64,000 bases of DNA from Paracoccus gahaiensis (GTDB lineage Bacteria > Pseudomonadota > Alphaproteobacteria > Rhodobacterales > Rhodobacteraceae), in NCBI RefSeq assembly GCF_005048225.1, contig NZ_SUNI01000004.1, positions 186,001 through 250,000 on the forward strand, read 5' to 3'. Below are positions 51,608 through 62,054 of this stretch, piece by piece (within the stretch, counting starts at the first letter, position 1; the number at the start of each line of letters is the position of its first letter). Under the pieces are notes generated by a model. It had not been told where the DNA came from, made no database searches, and was given only the letters and a program-made list of their open reading frames with translations. The translations under genes were made by a program, and so were the position numbers.

Positions 51608-52396
51608 TCAGCCCTCCTGCGCGGCGGCGCGCGTGTCGCTGCGGGCCTCGACGACGGCGCCGGTGGCCATGCCCATGGGCGCCGCGATCAAGAGACCCAG
51701 CCCCGAGGGCAGCCCCGCCAGCAGCAGGGCCGCCGCGATCGCCACGAAGCAGGCGGCCAGATGCGCGGGCGTGCGCAGCATCGGCGCGATCATCGCCAGG
51801 AAGGTGATCGGCATGGCGAAATCCAGCGCGATCCCGTCGGGAATGGCCTCGCCCACCGTGGCGCCGACCCAGCTGAACAGCATCCAGGGCAGGCACAGCA
51901 TCACCGCCGTGCCGCCGAAATAGGCCAGGCGCTGCGGCATCGATAGGCGGGGGTGGCGCTCGTAATGCTGGATCGACAGCGCATAGCTCTGGTCGATCAG
52001 CGCGAAGGAGATCCAGGCCTTCTGCGCCCGGCTGGCCTCGTTCAGCCACGGCAGCAGCGAGGCCGAGTACATCGCCATCCGCAGATTCACCGCCAGCGCC
52101 GACAGGATCACGATGAGGGTCGGGGCATTGTCGGTCAGCAGCTGCACGGCGGTGAATTGCGACGCGCCCGCCAGAACCAGCACGGAAAACCCCATGACCT
52201 GCGCGATGTTCAGCCCCGCCTCGGTCGCGACCACGCCGAAGAGCAGCGCAAAGGGCACGATGACGATCAGGAAGGGCAGGGTCTGGACGACCCCGTGGCG
52301 AAAGGCCGCGCGCGGGCTGCGGGCCAGCGCACGCCGCGATGCCGCATCGGCGGCGGCCTCTGCAAGCGAGGGCCGGGGTTCTGGGACCGGAGACAT
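51608..52396 (-). CDS. azlC: Branched-chain amino-acid exporter large subunit AzlC
   Basis: A 262-residue AzlC permease with about seven to eight hydrophobic helices; signatures are VVATEAGLNIAQVMGFSVLV, LAGASQFTAVQLLTDNAPTL and ALAVNLRMAMYSASLLPWL. Acts with AzlD in amino-acid export. ATG 52396 was chosen; ATG 52417 would add seven residues, and neither has a strong ribosome site. Confidence 0.9.
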   Translation of the reverse strand: MSPVPEPRPSLAEAAADAASRRALARSPRAAFRHGVVQTLPFLIVIVPFALLFGVVATEAGLNIAQVMGFSVLVLAGASQFTAVQLLTDNAPTLIVILSALAVNLRMAMYSASLLPWLNEASRAQKAWISFALIDQSYALSIQHYERHPRLSMPQRLAYFGGTAVMLCLPWMLFSWVGATVGEAIPDGIALDFAMPITFLAMIAPMLRTPAHLAACFVAIAAALLLAGLPSGLGLLIAAPMGMATGAVVEARSDTRAAAQEG

Positions 52397-52466
52397 GGTG
52401 CTTTCGTCTTTCTGCATTTCGCGCCATCTTGCTTGCACGACGCGCAATCCGAGGCAAGGCCGGCCG

Positions 52467-52955
52467 ATGCAGATCCTGTCCCCCATCCCCCAAGCGCTGT
52501 CGGGACAGGCCGCCGCCCTCTGGCGAGGGCATTTCGGCGCGGCGGGATGGCCGCGCCGGATCAGCGCTGCCCACGGTCTGGTGGCCGTCGATGGCAGAGG
52601 CCGGGTGGCTGGGGTGATGGGGCTGCGGCGGGCAGAGGGCGGCTTTGCCCAAGGCCTGCCGCCGCTGCCGGGCTGGCTGTTCCACCCCGCGCCTGCGACC
52701 AGGGATCTGGTGATCGACGGGCTGGCCGTGGCGGACCCGCGCCAAGGCACCGGCGGCGCGCTGATCGCCGCCGCCTGCGCGATCGCCGCGCGGTCCGGCC
52801 ATCCCGGCCTGCGCGCCGAGGTGCGCGCCCGCAATGCCGGGGCATTGCGATTTTACGCCGCGATGGGGTTCACCCAGATCGGCCAGGGGCGCTATGGCCT
52901 GCCTTGGTGGGGGCAGGTCCATCTGCTGCGGCTGCCGGCCCCGGACCGGTCCTAG
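52467..52955 (+). CDS. GNAT-family N-acetyltransferase
   Basis: A 162-residue acetyltransferase. The acetyl-CoA loop is VADPRQGTGGALIAAACAIA (about 88-107), preceded by LVIDGLAV and followed by RARNAGALRFYAAMGFTQIG. Substrate unknown. Its TAG stop shares the sequence CTAG with the stop of the convergent gene, so the two coding ends overlap by four bases. It is divergent from azlC. Confidence 0.87.
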   Translation: MQILSPIPQALSGQAAALWRGHFGAAGWPRRISAAHGLVAVDGRGRVAGVMGLRRAEGGFAQGLPPLPGWLFHPAPATRDLVIDGLAVADPRQGTGGALIAAACAIAARSGHPGLRAEVRARNAGALRFYAAMGFTQIGQGRYGLPWWGQVHLLRLPAPDRS

Positions 52956-53965
52956 CCGAAGCTGCCCGAGACGCGGCCCAGCAGCATGAAGGCGCGGGCC
53001 GAGCGGCTGTCGGCCAGCACCGCGATCTGCAGGTCGTCCAGCTGCGGCACCAGCGCGGCCAGCATCCCGTCGAAATGGCGCAGGAAATGCTGGGCCGTAT
53101 CGCGGAAGATCTCGTCGCCCTGCAGCATCGCTTGGGCCGTCTCAAGCGCGGGGCGGTGATGGATGCCGCCAAGCGCCGCGACGGAGCTGCCGCGATCACC
53201 CTCGGCGAAGCGGCGCCAGACATCGGGGCGCGCGGGCTCGGGCGGCAGGTCGTCCATGTAGACATCCTGCCCCGCCAGCAGCGTCACCACATCCTGCGCG
53301 GCGCGCAGCACGCGGGACTGGACCGGGTCCTTCAGCGCGTGGCGCAGCGCCTCGATCGCCTCGTGATCCGAGGGGCCGTCGGGAAAGTTCAGCGCCCGGA
53401 TCAGCGTGCCCGGATCGACCGTGCCGCCCTGCGCGTCAAAGCGCAGCGCGGCCTGCCGCGCATCGGCGCGGGACTCGGGCTGGCGCGCCTCGGAGGGACG
53501 GGGATCGGGTGTCGCCCGGGCGCGGGTCTGTGCCGCACCGGCGGTCGTCGACAGGGCCGCGGCCTTGGCCGGACGGGCGGGCGGGGCGACGGTCGTCGTC
53601 CCCGGGGCGCCGCGCGAGGCGCTGCCCTGCGGCTCGGGCGCGTCGGGAATCCGTTCGGGCGCCCGGTCCGACGCGGGCGGAGGGGCGTCGCGCATCTGCC
53701 CCAGACGGCGGCGCAGATCCTCGGCCTCGGCCCGCAGGATGGCCAGCTGCCGGGCCAGCGACACGCCCAGCCAGACCAGCGCGGGCGGCAGGATGATCCC
53801 GGCGGTGGTGATCAGCGGCGTGATGCCGCCCCGGCCGGTCTCTCCGGCGGGGACCAGCAGCCAGAACAGGAACAGCAGCAGCAGCCAGACCCCGGTCAGC
53901 GTCAGGCCGACGGTGGTGATGCGGTCGCGCTGCGACAGGCTGGAGATGCGGGCGATCAGGGACAT
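52952..53965 (-). CDS. Conserved membrane-anchored protein of unknown function
   Basis: A 337-residue protein without a named family that I recognise. Two hydrophobic helices at about 18-38 and 50-70 (VGLTLTGVWLLLLFLFWLLV and ITPLITTAGIILPPALVWLG) are followed by a short coiled coil (RAEAEDLRRRLGQM), a Pro/Ala/Arg-rich linker (85-175) and a folded C-terminal domain of about 150 residues (LIRALNFPDGPSDHEAIEAL to VLADSRSARAFMLLGRV). It starts four bases after the greA stop. A conserved helix-rich C-terminal domain suggests a cytosolic partner-binding role. Confidence 0.75.
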   Translation of the reverse strand: MSLIARISSLSQRDRITTVGLTLTGVWLLLLFLFWLLVPAGETGRGGITPLITTAGIILPPALVWLGVSLARQLAILRAEAEDLRRRLGQMRDAPPPASDRAPERIPDAPEPQGSASRGAPGTTTVAPPARPAKAAALSTTAGAAQTRARATPDPRPSEARQPESRADARQAALRFDAQGGTVDPGTLIRALNFPDGPSDHEAIEALRHALKDPVQSRVLRAAQDVVTLLAGQDVYMDDLPPEPARPDVWRRFAEGDRGSSVAALGGIHHRPALETAQAMLQGDEIFRDTAQHFLRHFDGMLAALVPQLDDLQIAVLADSRSARAFMLLGRVSGSFG

Positions 53966-53969
53966 GGGG

Positions 53970-54440
53970 TCATCCGTAGCGGATCTCGACGATTTCATAG
54001 CTGCGCTGCCCGCCGGGCGTGGTGACCTCGACGCTGTCGCCCTCGTCCTTGCCAATCAGCGCGCGCGCCAGGGGCGAGCGGATGTTCAGCAACCCGCGTT
54101 CGATGTCGGCCTCGGCCTCGCCCACGATCTGATAGTTGCGCTCTTCCTCGGTGTCCTCGTCGATCAGCTTGACGCGGGCGCCGAACTTGACGCTGCCCGA
54201 CAGTTTCGCGGGGTCGATCACCTCGGCCCGCGACAAGAGGCCCTCCAGCTCCTTGATCCGGCCCTCGACGAAGCCCTGCTTCTCGCGGGCGGCGTGGTAT
54301 TCGGCGTTCTCGGACAGGTCGCCATGCTCGCGCGCCTCCGCGATGGCGCGGATGATGGCGGGGCGTTCCTTCGATTTCAGCTCGCCCAGTTCGCGCTCCA
54401 GCGCATGCGCGCCGGCGGGGGTCATCGGTATCTTTTCCAT
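53970..54440 (-). CDS. greA: Transcription elongation factor GreA
   Basis: Cleavage factor that rescues backtracked RNA polymerase; 156 residues, family length. The coiled-coil N-terminal domain (1-75) has [20 protein letters not shown] and the catalytic tip [20 protein letters not shown]; the C-terminal FKBP-like domain has [20 protein letters not shown] and the end [14 protein letters not shown] strong hairpin lies in the 5' leader. Confidence 0.97.
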   Translation of the reverse strand: MEKIPMTPAGAHALERELGELKSKERPAIIRAIAEAREHGDLSENAEYHAAREKQGFVEGRIKELEGLLSRAEVIDPAKLSGSVKFGARVKLIDEDTEEERNYQIVGEAEADIERGLLNIRSPLARALIGKDEGDSVEVTTPGGQRSYEIVEIRYG

Positions 54441-54490
54441 CGCTGCCCTGTCCTTGGTGGGAGGCGTTTGCCTTGCAGATGCCAAACCAA

Positions 54491-54520
54491 CGCCCCTGCC
54501 ATTGCAAGATGGCAGGGGCG
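54491..54520 (-). promoter_or_regulatory. Strong hairpin in the greA leader
   Basis: CGCCCCTGCCAT pairs perfectly with ATGGCAGGGGCG over a six-base loop, 51-80 bases before the greA ATG. On the greA strand it is followed by TTGGTTTGG, not a clean U-tract. It may attenuate greA or mark an mRNA end; E. coli greA has a regulated leader, but no sequence link is claimed. Confidence 0.5.
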
Positions 54521-54682
54521 CGGAACGGTGATCCCCCACATCGTGACGAATTTGACGGCCAATGCAAGCCTGCATGCGGGATCGCGCCGCATTCCCTGCG
54601 CCGCTTCGCCGCGTCACGATTGCTCCCCGGGCGCGGGACCGCTATCTGTCGGGCAGCCAGATTGCCAGGGAGGGGCCAGCAC

Positions 54683-56338
54683 ATGACCGACGAGACCCAC
54701 ATCGAGCGTGAATCGATGGACTATGACGTCGTCATCGTGGGCGCCGGGCCCGCCGGCCTGTCCGCCGCGATCCGGCTGAAGCAGATCGACCCCGAACTGT
54801 CCGTCGTGGTGCTGGAGAAGGGCTCCGAGGTCGGCGCGCATATCCTGTCGGGCGCGGTGCTGGACCCCTCGGGCCTGACCCGCCTGATCCCCGACTGGAA
54901 GGACAAGGGCGCGCCCCTCAGCACCGAGGTCACCGACGACAATTTCTACGTGCTGGGCCCCGAGGGACAGATGCGGGTGCCGAACTGGCCGATGCCGCCC
55001 TTGATGTCGAACCACGGCAATTACATCGTCAGCATGGGCAATGTCTGCCGCTGGATGGCCGAGCAGGCCGAGGAACTGGGCGTCGAGATCTTCCCCGGCA
55101 TGTCGGCCAGCCAGGTCGTGTGGGACGGCAACCGCGTCAAGGGCGTGGTCGCGGGCGAGTTCGGCCGCAATCCCGACGGCAGCACCGGCGACGGCTACGA
55201 GCCGGGGATGGAGCTGCACGGCAAGTATGTCTTCATCGCCGAGGGCGTGCGCGGCAGCCTGGCCAAGCAGATCAACGAGCGCCTGAAGCTGTCCGAACAT
55301 GCCGACGCGCAGAAGTTCGGCCTGGGCATGAAGGAGATCTGGGAGGTCGCGCCCGAGAAGTTCCACAAGGGCCGGGTCGTGCACACGATGGGCTGGCCCC
55401 TGGGCAAGAACGCCGGCGGCGGCAGCTTCATCTATCATTTCGAGAACAATCAGGTGCTGGTGGGCTTTGTCGTCCACCTGAACTATCGCAACCCGCATCT
55501 GTATCCCTACATGGAATTCCAGCGCTTCAAGCACCATCCGATGGTGGCCGACCTGCTGGAGGGCGGCAAGCGCATCTCCTATGGCGCGCGGGCGATCAGC
55601 GAGGGCGGCTGGCAATCCCTGCCGCAGCTGTCCTTCGAGGGCGGCGTGCTGCTGGGATGTTCAGCGGGCATGGTCAACGTGCCGCGCATCAAGGGCAACC
55701 ACAACGCGATGATCTCGGGGATCGAGGCGGCGGATGCGGCGGCGGCGGCGATCAAGGCCGGGCGGATGGGCGACCGCCTGACCGATTACGACGACGCGGT
55801 GCGCGAGGGCGCCATCGGCAAGGACCTCAAGATGGTCCGCAACGTCAAGCCGATCTGGTCGCGCTTGGGCCTGTCGGCCAGCCTGATGCTGGGCGCGGTG
55901 GACATGTGGACGGCCAACCTGACAGGCCTGAACCTGCTGGGCACCTGGAAGCACGGCAAGTCCGACGCCGCGGCCACCGGCAAGGCCGCCGAGTACAAGC
56001 GCATCGACTATCCCCGCCCGGACGGCAAGCTGTCCTTCGACCGGCTGACCAACGTGGCCTTCAGCTTCACCAATCACGAGGAAAGCCAGCCCTGCCACCT
56101 GAAGCTGCGCGATCCGGCCATCCCGATCGCCATGAACCTGCCCGAATACGACGAGCCCGCACAGCGCTATTGCCCGGCGGGCGTCTACGAGGTGGTTCAG
56201 GATGCGACCGGGCCGCGCTTCGTGATCAACTTCCAGAACTGCGTCCACTGCAAGACCTGCGACATCAAGGATCCCAGCCAGAACATCGTCTGGACGGTAC
56301 CGCAGGGCGGCGACGGGCCGAATTACCCGAACATGTGA
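54683..56338 (+). CDS. Electron transfer flavoprotein-ubiquinone oxidoreductase
   Basis: Membrane-associated FAD and [4Fe-4S] enzyme passing electrons from ETF to ubiquinone; 551 residues. The FAD loop is VVIVGAGPAGLSAAIRL (16-32), with LEKGSEVGAHILSGAVLDP next. The membrane/ubiquinone region has GWPLGKNAGGGSFIYHFEN and the C-terminal ferredoxin-type site has cysteines in YCPAGVYE and NCVHCKTCDIKDPSQNI. AGGGAGGGG lies before ATG 54683. It feeds electrons from acyl-CoA dehydrogenases, such as the one at 47.7 kb, into respiration. Confidence 0.96.
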   Translation: MTDETHIERESMDYDVVIVGAGPAGLSAAIRLKQIDPELSVVVLEKGSEVGAHILSGAVLDPSGLTRLIPDWKDKGAPLSTEVTDDNFYVLGPEGQMRVPNWPMPPLMSNHGNYIVSMGNVCRWMAEQAEELGVEIFPGMSASQVVWDGNRVKGVVAGEFGRNPDGSTGDGYEPGMELHGKYVFIAEGVRGSLAKQINERLKLSEHADAQKFGLGMKEIWEVAPEKFHKGRVVHTMGWPLGKNAGGGSFIYHFENNQVLVGFVVHLNYRNPHLYPYMEFQRFKHHPMVADLLEGGKRISYGARAISEGGWQSLPQLSFEGGVLLGCSAGMVNVPRIKGNHNAMISGIEAADAAAAAIKAGRMGDRLTDYDDAVREGAIGKDLKMVRNVKPIWSRLGLSASLMLGAVDMWTANLTGLNLLGTWKHGKSDAAATGKAAEYKRIDYPRPDGKLSFDRLTNVAFSFTNHEESQPCHLKLRDPAIPIAMNLPEYDEPAQRYCPAGVYEVVQDATGPRFVINFQNCVHCKTCDIKDPSQNIVWTVPQGGDGPNYPNM

Positions 56339-56350
56339 TGCAACCATCCG

Positions 56351-56375
56351 GGCGGGGGGCGTTGCGCCCCCCGGA
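56351..56375 (+). repeat. Partial GATATTT-family hairpin
   Basis: GGGGGGCGTTGCGCCCCCC then GGACC. Only the hairpin arm; no GATATTT core. It follows the oxidoreductase gene. Confidence 0.5.
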
Positions 56376-56426
56376 CCGCGCCTCTAGGCTGGCCGGAACG
56401 CAAACGTGATTTCCGAAAGGGCCGTC

Positions 56427-58403
56427 GTGACCCCATTCCGCCCCAGCCCGACCCTGCAGCGCCGCGCCCGGTTCCGACCGGAACTGTCGCGGCTGGCCCT
56501 GCTGGTCGCGCTGACCTGCTCTGCCGCCCTGCCGGCCCTGGCGCAGGAGGACCGGCCCGCGCCCCGCCCCGTCGAGGCGCAATCCACGCCGGCCGAGGTG
56601 CCGCCAAGCCCCGCCGAGGCACAGCCGGGCCCCGCCGAAGCGCAGTCGGGCCCCGCCGAAGCGCAGATCGGGGCGCCGACCACGCTCGCCCCGCCGCCGC
56701 CGCAGGAGCAGCCCGCCAATCCGCAGATGCAGGGGCTGGCCGGGGCCTATCTGGCCGCGCGCATGGCCACGGTCGAGAACGATTTCCGCGCCGCCGCCCG
56801 CTACTTCATGCAGGCCGCGCTGCAGGATCCCGACGACATCTTCCTGCAGGACAGCGCGCTGGTGGCCTTGGCCTCGGCGGGCGAGGTCGATCAGGCCGTG
56901 GCCCTCGCCGAGCGCCTCTTCGACGAGGATCGCCCGACCGATCTGTCGGGCCTTCTGCGCCGCGCGCAACTGGCCCGTGCGGGGGATTGGGACGCGCTGG
57001 TGAGCCTGATCGACACGACGCGCAATCCCGACCTGCCGCTGGATCAGGACCTGATGGACGGCACCATCCGGGCCTGGGCGCTGTTGGGTGCGGGGCGCGC
57101 CTCGGATGCCGTGGCCGCCTTCGAGGCGATGACCGTCTCCGAGGATCTGGCCCCCATCGTGAACTATCATCTGGCGCTGGCCCGGGCGCTGGCGGGCGAT
57201 TACGAATCCGCCGACCGCCTGATCGCGCAATCCGAGGCCGGGGGTCACCTGATGGGCCTGATGGCCCGGGTGCAGATCCTGTCGCAGCTGGACCGGCGCG
57301 ACGAGGCGCTGGCGCTGCTGGACAGCCTCGAGGGGATCGAGGCCGAGCCGCAGCTGCTGGACCTGCGCCAGCGGCTGGATCAGGACCAGCCGGTGCCCTT
57401 CGACGTGATCTCGGGCCCCGAGGACGGCATTGCGCATCTGCTTTTGTCCTTCGCCTCGGCTCTGGCCAGCAGCCCGGACCCCGAGCCGCTGTCGCTGATC
57501 CATGCCCGTCTGGCCGCCTGGATCGCGCCCCAGAACCCCGAGGCGCGGCTGATGGCGGCGCAGCTTCTGCAGGACCGCCAGCAGTTCGATCTGGCCGAGG
57601 CGGAATTCGAGGCCGTGCGCCGCATGGGCCAGATGCGCCCGCAGGCCGAACTGTCGCGCATCGACGCCCTCTCGCAGGCCGACCGGCGCGACGAGGCCGA
57701 AAAGGCCGCCCTCGCCCTGACCGCCGCCTATCCCGATCTGCCGCAATCCTGGATCGCGCTTGGCGACGTGATGCGCCAGCAGGAGAAATATGCCGAGGCC
57801 GTCCCCAGCTATGACACCGCGCTGGACCTTCTGGCCGAGGCGCCGCCCGAGGTCCGCTGGTTCCCGCTCTATGCGCGCGGCATCGCGCTGGAACGCGCGG
57901 GTCAGTTCGACCGGGCCGAGGCCGATCTTCTGGCCGCGCTTCAGATCCGGCCCGATCATGCCAGCCTGCTGAACTATCTGGGCTATTCCTGGATCGACCG
58001 GAACGAGAACCTGGAACGCGCGCTCGAGATGATCCAGCGCGCCGCCGAGCTGTCGCCGGGCGACGGCTATATCCTCGATTCGCTGGCCTGGGCCTATTAC
58101 CGCTTGGGCCGCTATGACGAGGCGGTGGCGCCGATGGAACAGGCGATCGCCACGATGGCCTCGGATCCGCTGGTCAACGACCATCTGGGCGACATCTACT
58201 GGATGGTGGGCCGACAGCGCGAGGCGCAGATCCAGTGGCAGCGCGCCCTGTCGCTGGAGCCCGGCGAAAGCGGCGAGGTCGATCCCGACCGCATCCGCGC
58301 CAAGCTGGATCGTGGCCTGACCGCCGTGCTGGAGGACGAGGGCGACCCCGTCGCCAGCCAGCCCGGCCAAGCCCCGCAGACCGAGGCCGACGCCACCGAA
58401 TGA
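56427..58403 (+). CDS. Exported tetratricopeptide-repeat protein
   Basis: A 658-residue protein with a probable signal (about 20-40, [20 protein letters not shown]), a Pro/Ala-rich linker (42-95, with repeated PAEAQ units), then TPR helices through the end, clear in [28 protein letters not shown]-type units, [20 protein letters not shown] and [20 protein letters not shown]. It probably acts as a protein-interaction scaffold in the periplasm or at the outer membrane. The start is GTG 56427 with GAAAGG seven bases upstream. It is 13 bases before ispE. Confidence 0.85.
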   Translation: MTPFRPSPTLQRRARFRPELSRLALLVALTCSAALPALAQEDRPAPRPVEAQSTPAEVPPSPAEAQPGPAEAQSGPAEAQIGAPTTLAPPPPQEQPANPQMQGLAGAYLAARMATVENDFRAAARYFMQAALQDPDDIFLQDSALVALASAGEVDQAVALAERLFDEDRPTDLSGLLRRAQLARAGDWDALVSLIDTTRNPDLPLDQDLMDGTIRAWALLGAGRASDAVAAFEAMTVSEDLAPIVNYHLALARALAGDYESADRLIAQSEAGGHLMGLMARVQILSQLDRRDEALALLDSLEGIEAEPQLLDLRQRLDQDQPVPFDVISGPEDGIAHLLLSFASALASSPDPEPLSLIHARLAAWIAPQNPEARLMAAQLLQDRQQFDLAEAEFEAVRRMGQMRPQAELSRIDALSQADRRDEAEKAALALTAAYPDLPQSWIALGDVMRQQEKYAEAVPSYDTALDLLAEAPPEVRWFPLYARGIALERAGQFDRAEADLLAALQIRPDHASLLNYLGYSWIDRNENLERALEMIQRAAELSPGDGYILDSLAWAYYRLGRYDEAVAPMEQAIATMASDPLVNDHLGDIYWMVGRQREAQIQWQRALSLEPGESGEVDPDRIRAKLDRGLTAVLEDEGDPVASQPGQAPQTEADATE

Positions 58404-58416
58404 GCCTTGCCCCGGC

Positions 58417-59241
58417 ATGATCGTCGAGCCCGCCCCGGCCAAGCTGAACCTGGCCCTGCATGTCACCGGACGGCGGGCCGACGGCTATCACCTGCTCGAT
58501 TCGCTGGTCTGCTTCGCGGCCATCGGCGACCGCGTGACGCTGACCCCCGGGCCGTTGACCCTGACCATCGACGGCCCCTTCGCGGCAGGGCTGGCGGAGG
58601 TGGATGCGGACAACCTGTGCCTGCGCGCCGCCCGGCTGGTGGGCGGGCAGGCGGCCCTCCACCTGCACAAGGCCCTGCCCGTCGCCTCGGGCATCGGCGG
58701 CGGCTCGGCGGATGCGGCGGCGGTGCTGCGGGGCCTGGCGCGGATGGGCCATCCGTTGCCCGAGCGCAGCGAACGGCTTGGCGCCGACGTGCCGGTCTGC
58801 CTGATGGGCCTGCCCGCCCGCATGCAGGGCATCGGAGAGGTGCTGACCCCGCTGCCCGCGCTGCCGCCCTTGCATCTGGTGCTGGTCAATCCCGGCGTGG
58901 CCGTGCCCACGCCCGCGATCTTCGCCCGGCTGGACCGGCGCGACGGTCCGCCCTTGCCGCCCCTCCCGGCCTTCCCCGACGCGCCCGCACTGATCGGCTG
59001 GCTGCGGACGGTGCGCAACGACCTGCAGCCCCCCGCCATCGCCTTGGCCCCGGTCATCGCGGATGTCCTGCAGGCGCTGGAGGCGTCGGGCGCGCAGCTG
59101 GCGCGCATGTCGGGATCGGGCGCGACCTGCTTCGGTCTCTTTCCCGACGCCTCCCGGGCGGCGGCGGCGGCTGCGGCACTGGCGCGCAGCGGCTGGTGGG
59201 CGGTGGCGACCGAACTGGCGCCCGACCCGCGCCCCCGCTAG
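58417..59241 (+). CDS. ispE: 4-diphosphocytidyl-2-C-methyl-D-erythritol kinase
   Basis: GHMP kinase of the MEP isoprenoid pathway; 274 residues. The N-terminal [20 protein letters not shown], the ATP loop [20 protein letters not shown] and the C-terminal [12 protein letters not shown] are the family motifs. It makes isoprenoid precursors, used among others for the ubiquinone tail. Confidence 0.95.
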   Translation: MIVEPAPAKLNLALHVTGRRADGYHLLDSLVCFAAIGDRVTLTPGPLTLTIDGPFAAGLAEVDADNLCLRAARLVGGQAALHLHKALPVASGIGGGSADAAAVLRGLARMGHPLPERSERLGADVPVCLMGLPARMQGIGEVLTPLPALPPLHLVLVNPGVAVPTPAIFARLDRRDGPPLPPLPAFPDAPALIGWLRTVRNDLQPPAIALAPVIADVLQALEASGAQLARMSGSGATCFGLFPDASRAAAAAAALARSGWWAVATELAPDPRPR

Positions 59242-59270
59242 ACTGCGCGCAGATCCAGCGGAGGGACCCC

Positions 59271-60005
59271 ATGCTGCGCCTTGGCGTCAATATCGATCAC
59301 GTCGCGACCATCCGGAACGCCCGGGGCACCCCCTGGCCCGACCCCGTCCGTGCGGCTCTGGCCGCCGAGGGCGCGGGCGCGCAGGGCATCACCGCCCATC
59401 TGCGCGAGGATCGCCGCCACATCACCGATGCCGATATCGACGCGCTGATGGCCCGCCTGACCCTGCCCCTGAACCTCGAGATGGCCGCCACCCCCGAGAT
59501 GCAGGCCATCGCCCTGCGCCACCGGCCCCACGCCGTCTGCCTCGTCCCGGAGAAGCGGCAGGAGCGCACGACCGAAGGCGGCTTGGACGTGGCGGGCAAC
59601 GAGGACGCGCTGGCCGCCTACATTGCGCCGCTCAGGGAGGCGGGCTGCCGCGTCTCGCTGTTCATCGGTCACCAACCCGACCAGATCCGCGCCAGCGCCC
59701 GCATCGGCGCCGCCGTGGTGGAACTGCACACCGGCGCCTATTGCGACTTGGACACCGAAGGCCGCACCGGTGAGCGCGATGCCGAACTGGACGCCCTGCG
59801 CCAGGGCGCCGCACTGGCCCATGACCTGGGGCTCGAGGTCCATGCCGGCCACGGCCTGACTTTCGACACGGTCCGCCCCATCGCCGCGATCCCCGAGGTC
59901 GCGGAACTGAACATCGGCCATTTCCTGATCGCGGAATCGGTCTTCACCGGCCTGCCCGCCGCCATCGCCGAAATGCGGCGCCGGATGGATGCGGCGCGCG
60001 CATGA
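59271..60005 (+). CDS. pdxJ: Pyridoxine 5'-phosphate synthase PdxJ
   Basis: Condenses 1-deoxy-D-xylulose 5-phosphate with 3-amino-1-hydroxyacetone phosphate to make vitamin B6; 244 residues. [53 protein letters not shown] and GHGLTFDTV are the family blocks. GGAGGGACCCC precedes ATG 59271. First of the pdxJ-acpS-lepB-rnc-era-DUF1491 run. Confidence 0.97.
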   Translation: MLRLGVNIDHVATIRNARGTPWPDPVRAALAAEGAGAQGITAHLREDRRHITDADIDALMARLTLPLNLEMAATPEMQAIALRHRPHAVCLVPEKRQERTTEGGLDVAGNEDALAAYIAPLREAGCRVSLFIGHQPDQIRASARIGAAVVELHTGAYCDLDTEGRTGERDAELDALRQGAALAHDLGLEVHAGHGLTFDTVRPIAAIPEVAELNIGHFLIAESVFTGLPAAIAEMRRRMDAARA

Positions 60006-60051
60006 CATCTCCTTTGCCCAAATACCCGCCTTTCCGGCGGTGCCACCGCCG

Positions 60052-60462
60052 ATGATCCTGGGCATCGGCACCGACCTCGCCAATATCGACCGGATCCAGG
60101 GCACGCTGGACCGCTTCGGCGACCGCTTCCGCAACCGGGTCTTCACCCCCGTCGAACTGGCCAAGGCCGCCCGCCGCAAGGACGAGGCCGGCACGCTGGC
60201 CAAGCGGTGGGCCGCCAAGGAGGCCTGCTCCAAGGCACTCGGCACCGGGCTCGCCATGGGGATCAGCTGGCGCGACATGGCGGTGGCCAACCTCGCCTCG
60301 GGCCAGCCGGTGATGGCGCTGACGGGCTGGGCGGCGGACCGGCTGGCCGCGATGACGCCTGCGGGCCATCACGCCATCGTGCATGTCACCCTGACCGACG
60401 ACCACCCCTGGGCGCAGGCTTTCGTGGTGATCGAGGCCCGGCCCGGGCCTGCCCCTGCTTGA
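60052..60462 (+). CDS. acpS: Holo-[acyl-carrier-protein] synthase AcpS
   Basis: Transfers the 4'-phosphopantetheine arm from CoA to ACP; 136 residues. [20 protein letters not shown] contains the Mg-binding Asp, and [19 protein letters not shown] the catalytic region. It follows pdxJ by 46 bases. Confidence 0.95.
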   Translation: MILGIGTDLANIDRIQGTLDRFGDRFRNRVFTPVELAKAARRKDEAGTLAKRWAAKEACSKALGTGLAMGISWRDMAVANLASGQPVMALTGWAADRLAAMTPAGHHAIVHVTLTDDHPWAQAFVVIEARPGPAPA

Positions 60463-60573
60463 CTTTTGCCCGCCGCCCGGACCATGAACGCCCCCAACGA
60501 CTGCGCCTGCGAGCGATGCGGGACGACTGCGCGATGCCGGACCCCGGCCCATGAACCAAAAGGACCACGCGGA

Positions 60574-61365
60574 ATGGCAACGGCTGCGCCCGAGAAAAAG
60601 GACGGCATCTGGGAGACGGTCAAGACCATCTTCTGGGCGCTGGTGATCGCGGGGATCTTCCGCACGCTGTTCTTCCAGCCCTTCTGGATCCCCTCGGGCA
60701 GTATGAAGGACACGCTGCTGATCGGCGACTTCCTCTTCGTCAACAAGATGGCCTATGGCTATTCGGCCCATTCCTGCCCCTTCTCGCTCTGCCCGATCTC
60801 GGGGCGGCTGCTGGAGCGCGCGCCCGAACGCGGCGACGTGGCGGTCTTCCGCCACCCGACCCGCGATGTCGATTTCATCAAGCGCGTCATCGGCCTGCCC
60901 GGCGACACGATCCAGATGCGCGGCGGACGGCTGTGGATGAATGGCGAGGCGGTCCCGGTGACCCCGGCCGGCGAATTCATCGAGACCAAGGACCAGCAGG
61001 GCCCGCAGGGCCTGATCCCGCGCTGCATCAACGATCCCGTCGCGCAGGGCGGCGAGTGCATCAAGGAGCGCATGACCGAGACGCTGCCGGGCGGCAACAG
61101 CCATGATGTCCTCAACATCCTCGATGGCTGGGTGGCCGACGACACGCCGACCTTCACCGTCCCCGAGGGGCAATATTTCTTCATGGGCGACAACCGCGAC
61201 AATTCCGAGGACAGCCGCTTCCCCGCCGAGATCGGCGGCCTGGGCTTCGTGCCGGCCGAATTCCTGATCGGGCGGGCCGACCGGATCATGTTCTCCTCGG
61301 CGGGCAGCTCGCTCTTGTATTTCTGGACCTGGCGCGCGGACCGTTTCCTCAAGGCGGTGAATTGA
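60574..61365 (+). CDS. lepB: Signal peptidase I LepB
   Basis: Inner-membrane serine protease that removes signal peptides; 263 residues. One N-terminal membrane helix (about 18-35, [20 protein letters not shown]), catalytic Ser in [20 protein letters not shown], and general-base Lys in [30 protein letters not shown] is the family's C-terminal motif. AAGGA precedes ATG 60574; in-frame sequence upstream to 60466 is not family-like. Confidence 0.96.
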   Translation: MATAAPEKKDGIWETVKTIFWALVIAGIFRTLFFQPFWIPSGSMKDTLLIGDFLFVNKMAYGYSAHSCPFSLCPISGRLLERAPERGDVAVFRHPTRDVDFIKRVIGLPGDTIQMRGGRLWMNGEAVPVTPAGEFIETKDQQGPQGLIPRCINDPVAQGGECIKERMTETLPGGNSHDVLNILDGWVADDTPTFTVPEGQYFFMGDNRDNSEDSRFPAEIGGLGFVPAEFLIGRADRIMFSSAGSSLLYFWTWRADRFLKAVN

Positions 61366-62054
61366 CGCCCTCGGCCGACATCCGCGCCTTCATGGGGCGT
61401 CTGGGGCATGATTTCGCGCGCCCCGAACTGCTGATCCGCGCGCTGACCCACGGCTCGATCGCCTCCGTCACGCGGCCCGACAACCAGCGGCTGGAATTCC
61501 TGGGCGACCGCGTGCTGGGCCTGGTGATGGCCGAGGCGCTGTTCTCGGCCGACACCGCCGCCTCCGAGGGGCAGCTGGCGCCCCGCTACAATGCGCTGGT
61601 GCGCGGCGAGACCTGCGCCGGGGTCGCCCGCGACCTGGCTTTGGGCGAGGTGCTGAAGCTGGGCCGGTCCGAGATGCTGTCGGGCGGGCGCCGCAAGGAG
61701 GCGCTGCTGGCCGATGCGATGGAGGCCGTGCTGGCCGCCGTCTATCTGGATGCAGGGTTCGAGGCCGCCCGCGCCGTCGTGCTGCGCCACTGGGGCCCGC
61801 GTCTGGCGCAGGTGGCCCATGACAGCCGGGACGCCAAGACCGCCCTGCAGGAATGGGCGCAGGCCCAGGGCATGCCGCCCCCCGTCTACGAGCAGACCGA
61901 GCGCAGCGGTCCCGACCACGCGCCGGTCTTCCTGATCACCGTGCGGCTGGAAGACGGCCGCCACGCGCAGGCCCAAGGCACGGGCACCAAGCGCAGCATC
62001 GAACAGGCCGCCGCGCAAGCGCTGCTGGACCGGCTGGAAGGACCAACGACATGA
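61362..62054 (+). CDS. rnc: Ribonuclease III
   Basis: Double-stranded RNA endonuclease for rRNA and mRNA processing; 230 residues. The catalytic domain has [20 protein letters not shown] (signature) and [20 protein letters not shown] with the metal-binding Glu; the C-terminal dsRNA-binding domain has [20 protein letters not shown]. The start is TTG 61362, overlapping the lepB stop by four bases (TTGA); ATG 61392 would drop ten residues. Confidence 0.94.
   Translation: MTPSADIRAFMGRLGHDFARPELLIRALTHGSIASVTRPDNQRLEFLGDRVLGLVMAEALFSADTAASEGQLAPRYNALVRGETCAGVARDLALGEVLKLGRSEMLSGGRRKEALLADAMEAVLAAVYLDAGFEAARAVVLRHWGPRLAQVAHDSRDAKTALQEWAQAQGMPPPVYEQTERSGPDHAPVFLITVRLEDGRHAQAQGTGTKRSIEQAAAQALLDRLEGPTT

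Noticed and set aside
60466..60573. Longer N-terminus for LepB
   Set aside because: The upstream 36 residues are Cys/Arg/Pro-rich and unlike the family; ATG 60574 has AAGGA upstream.
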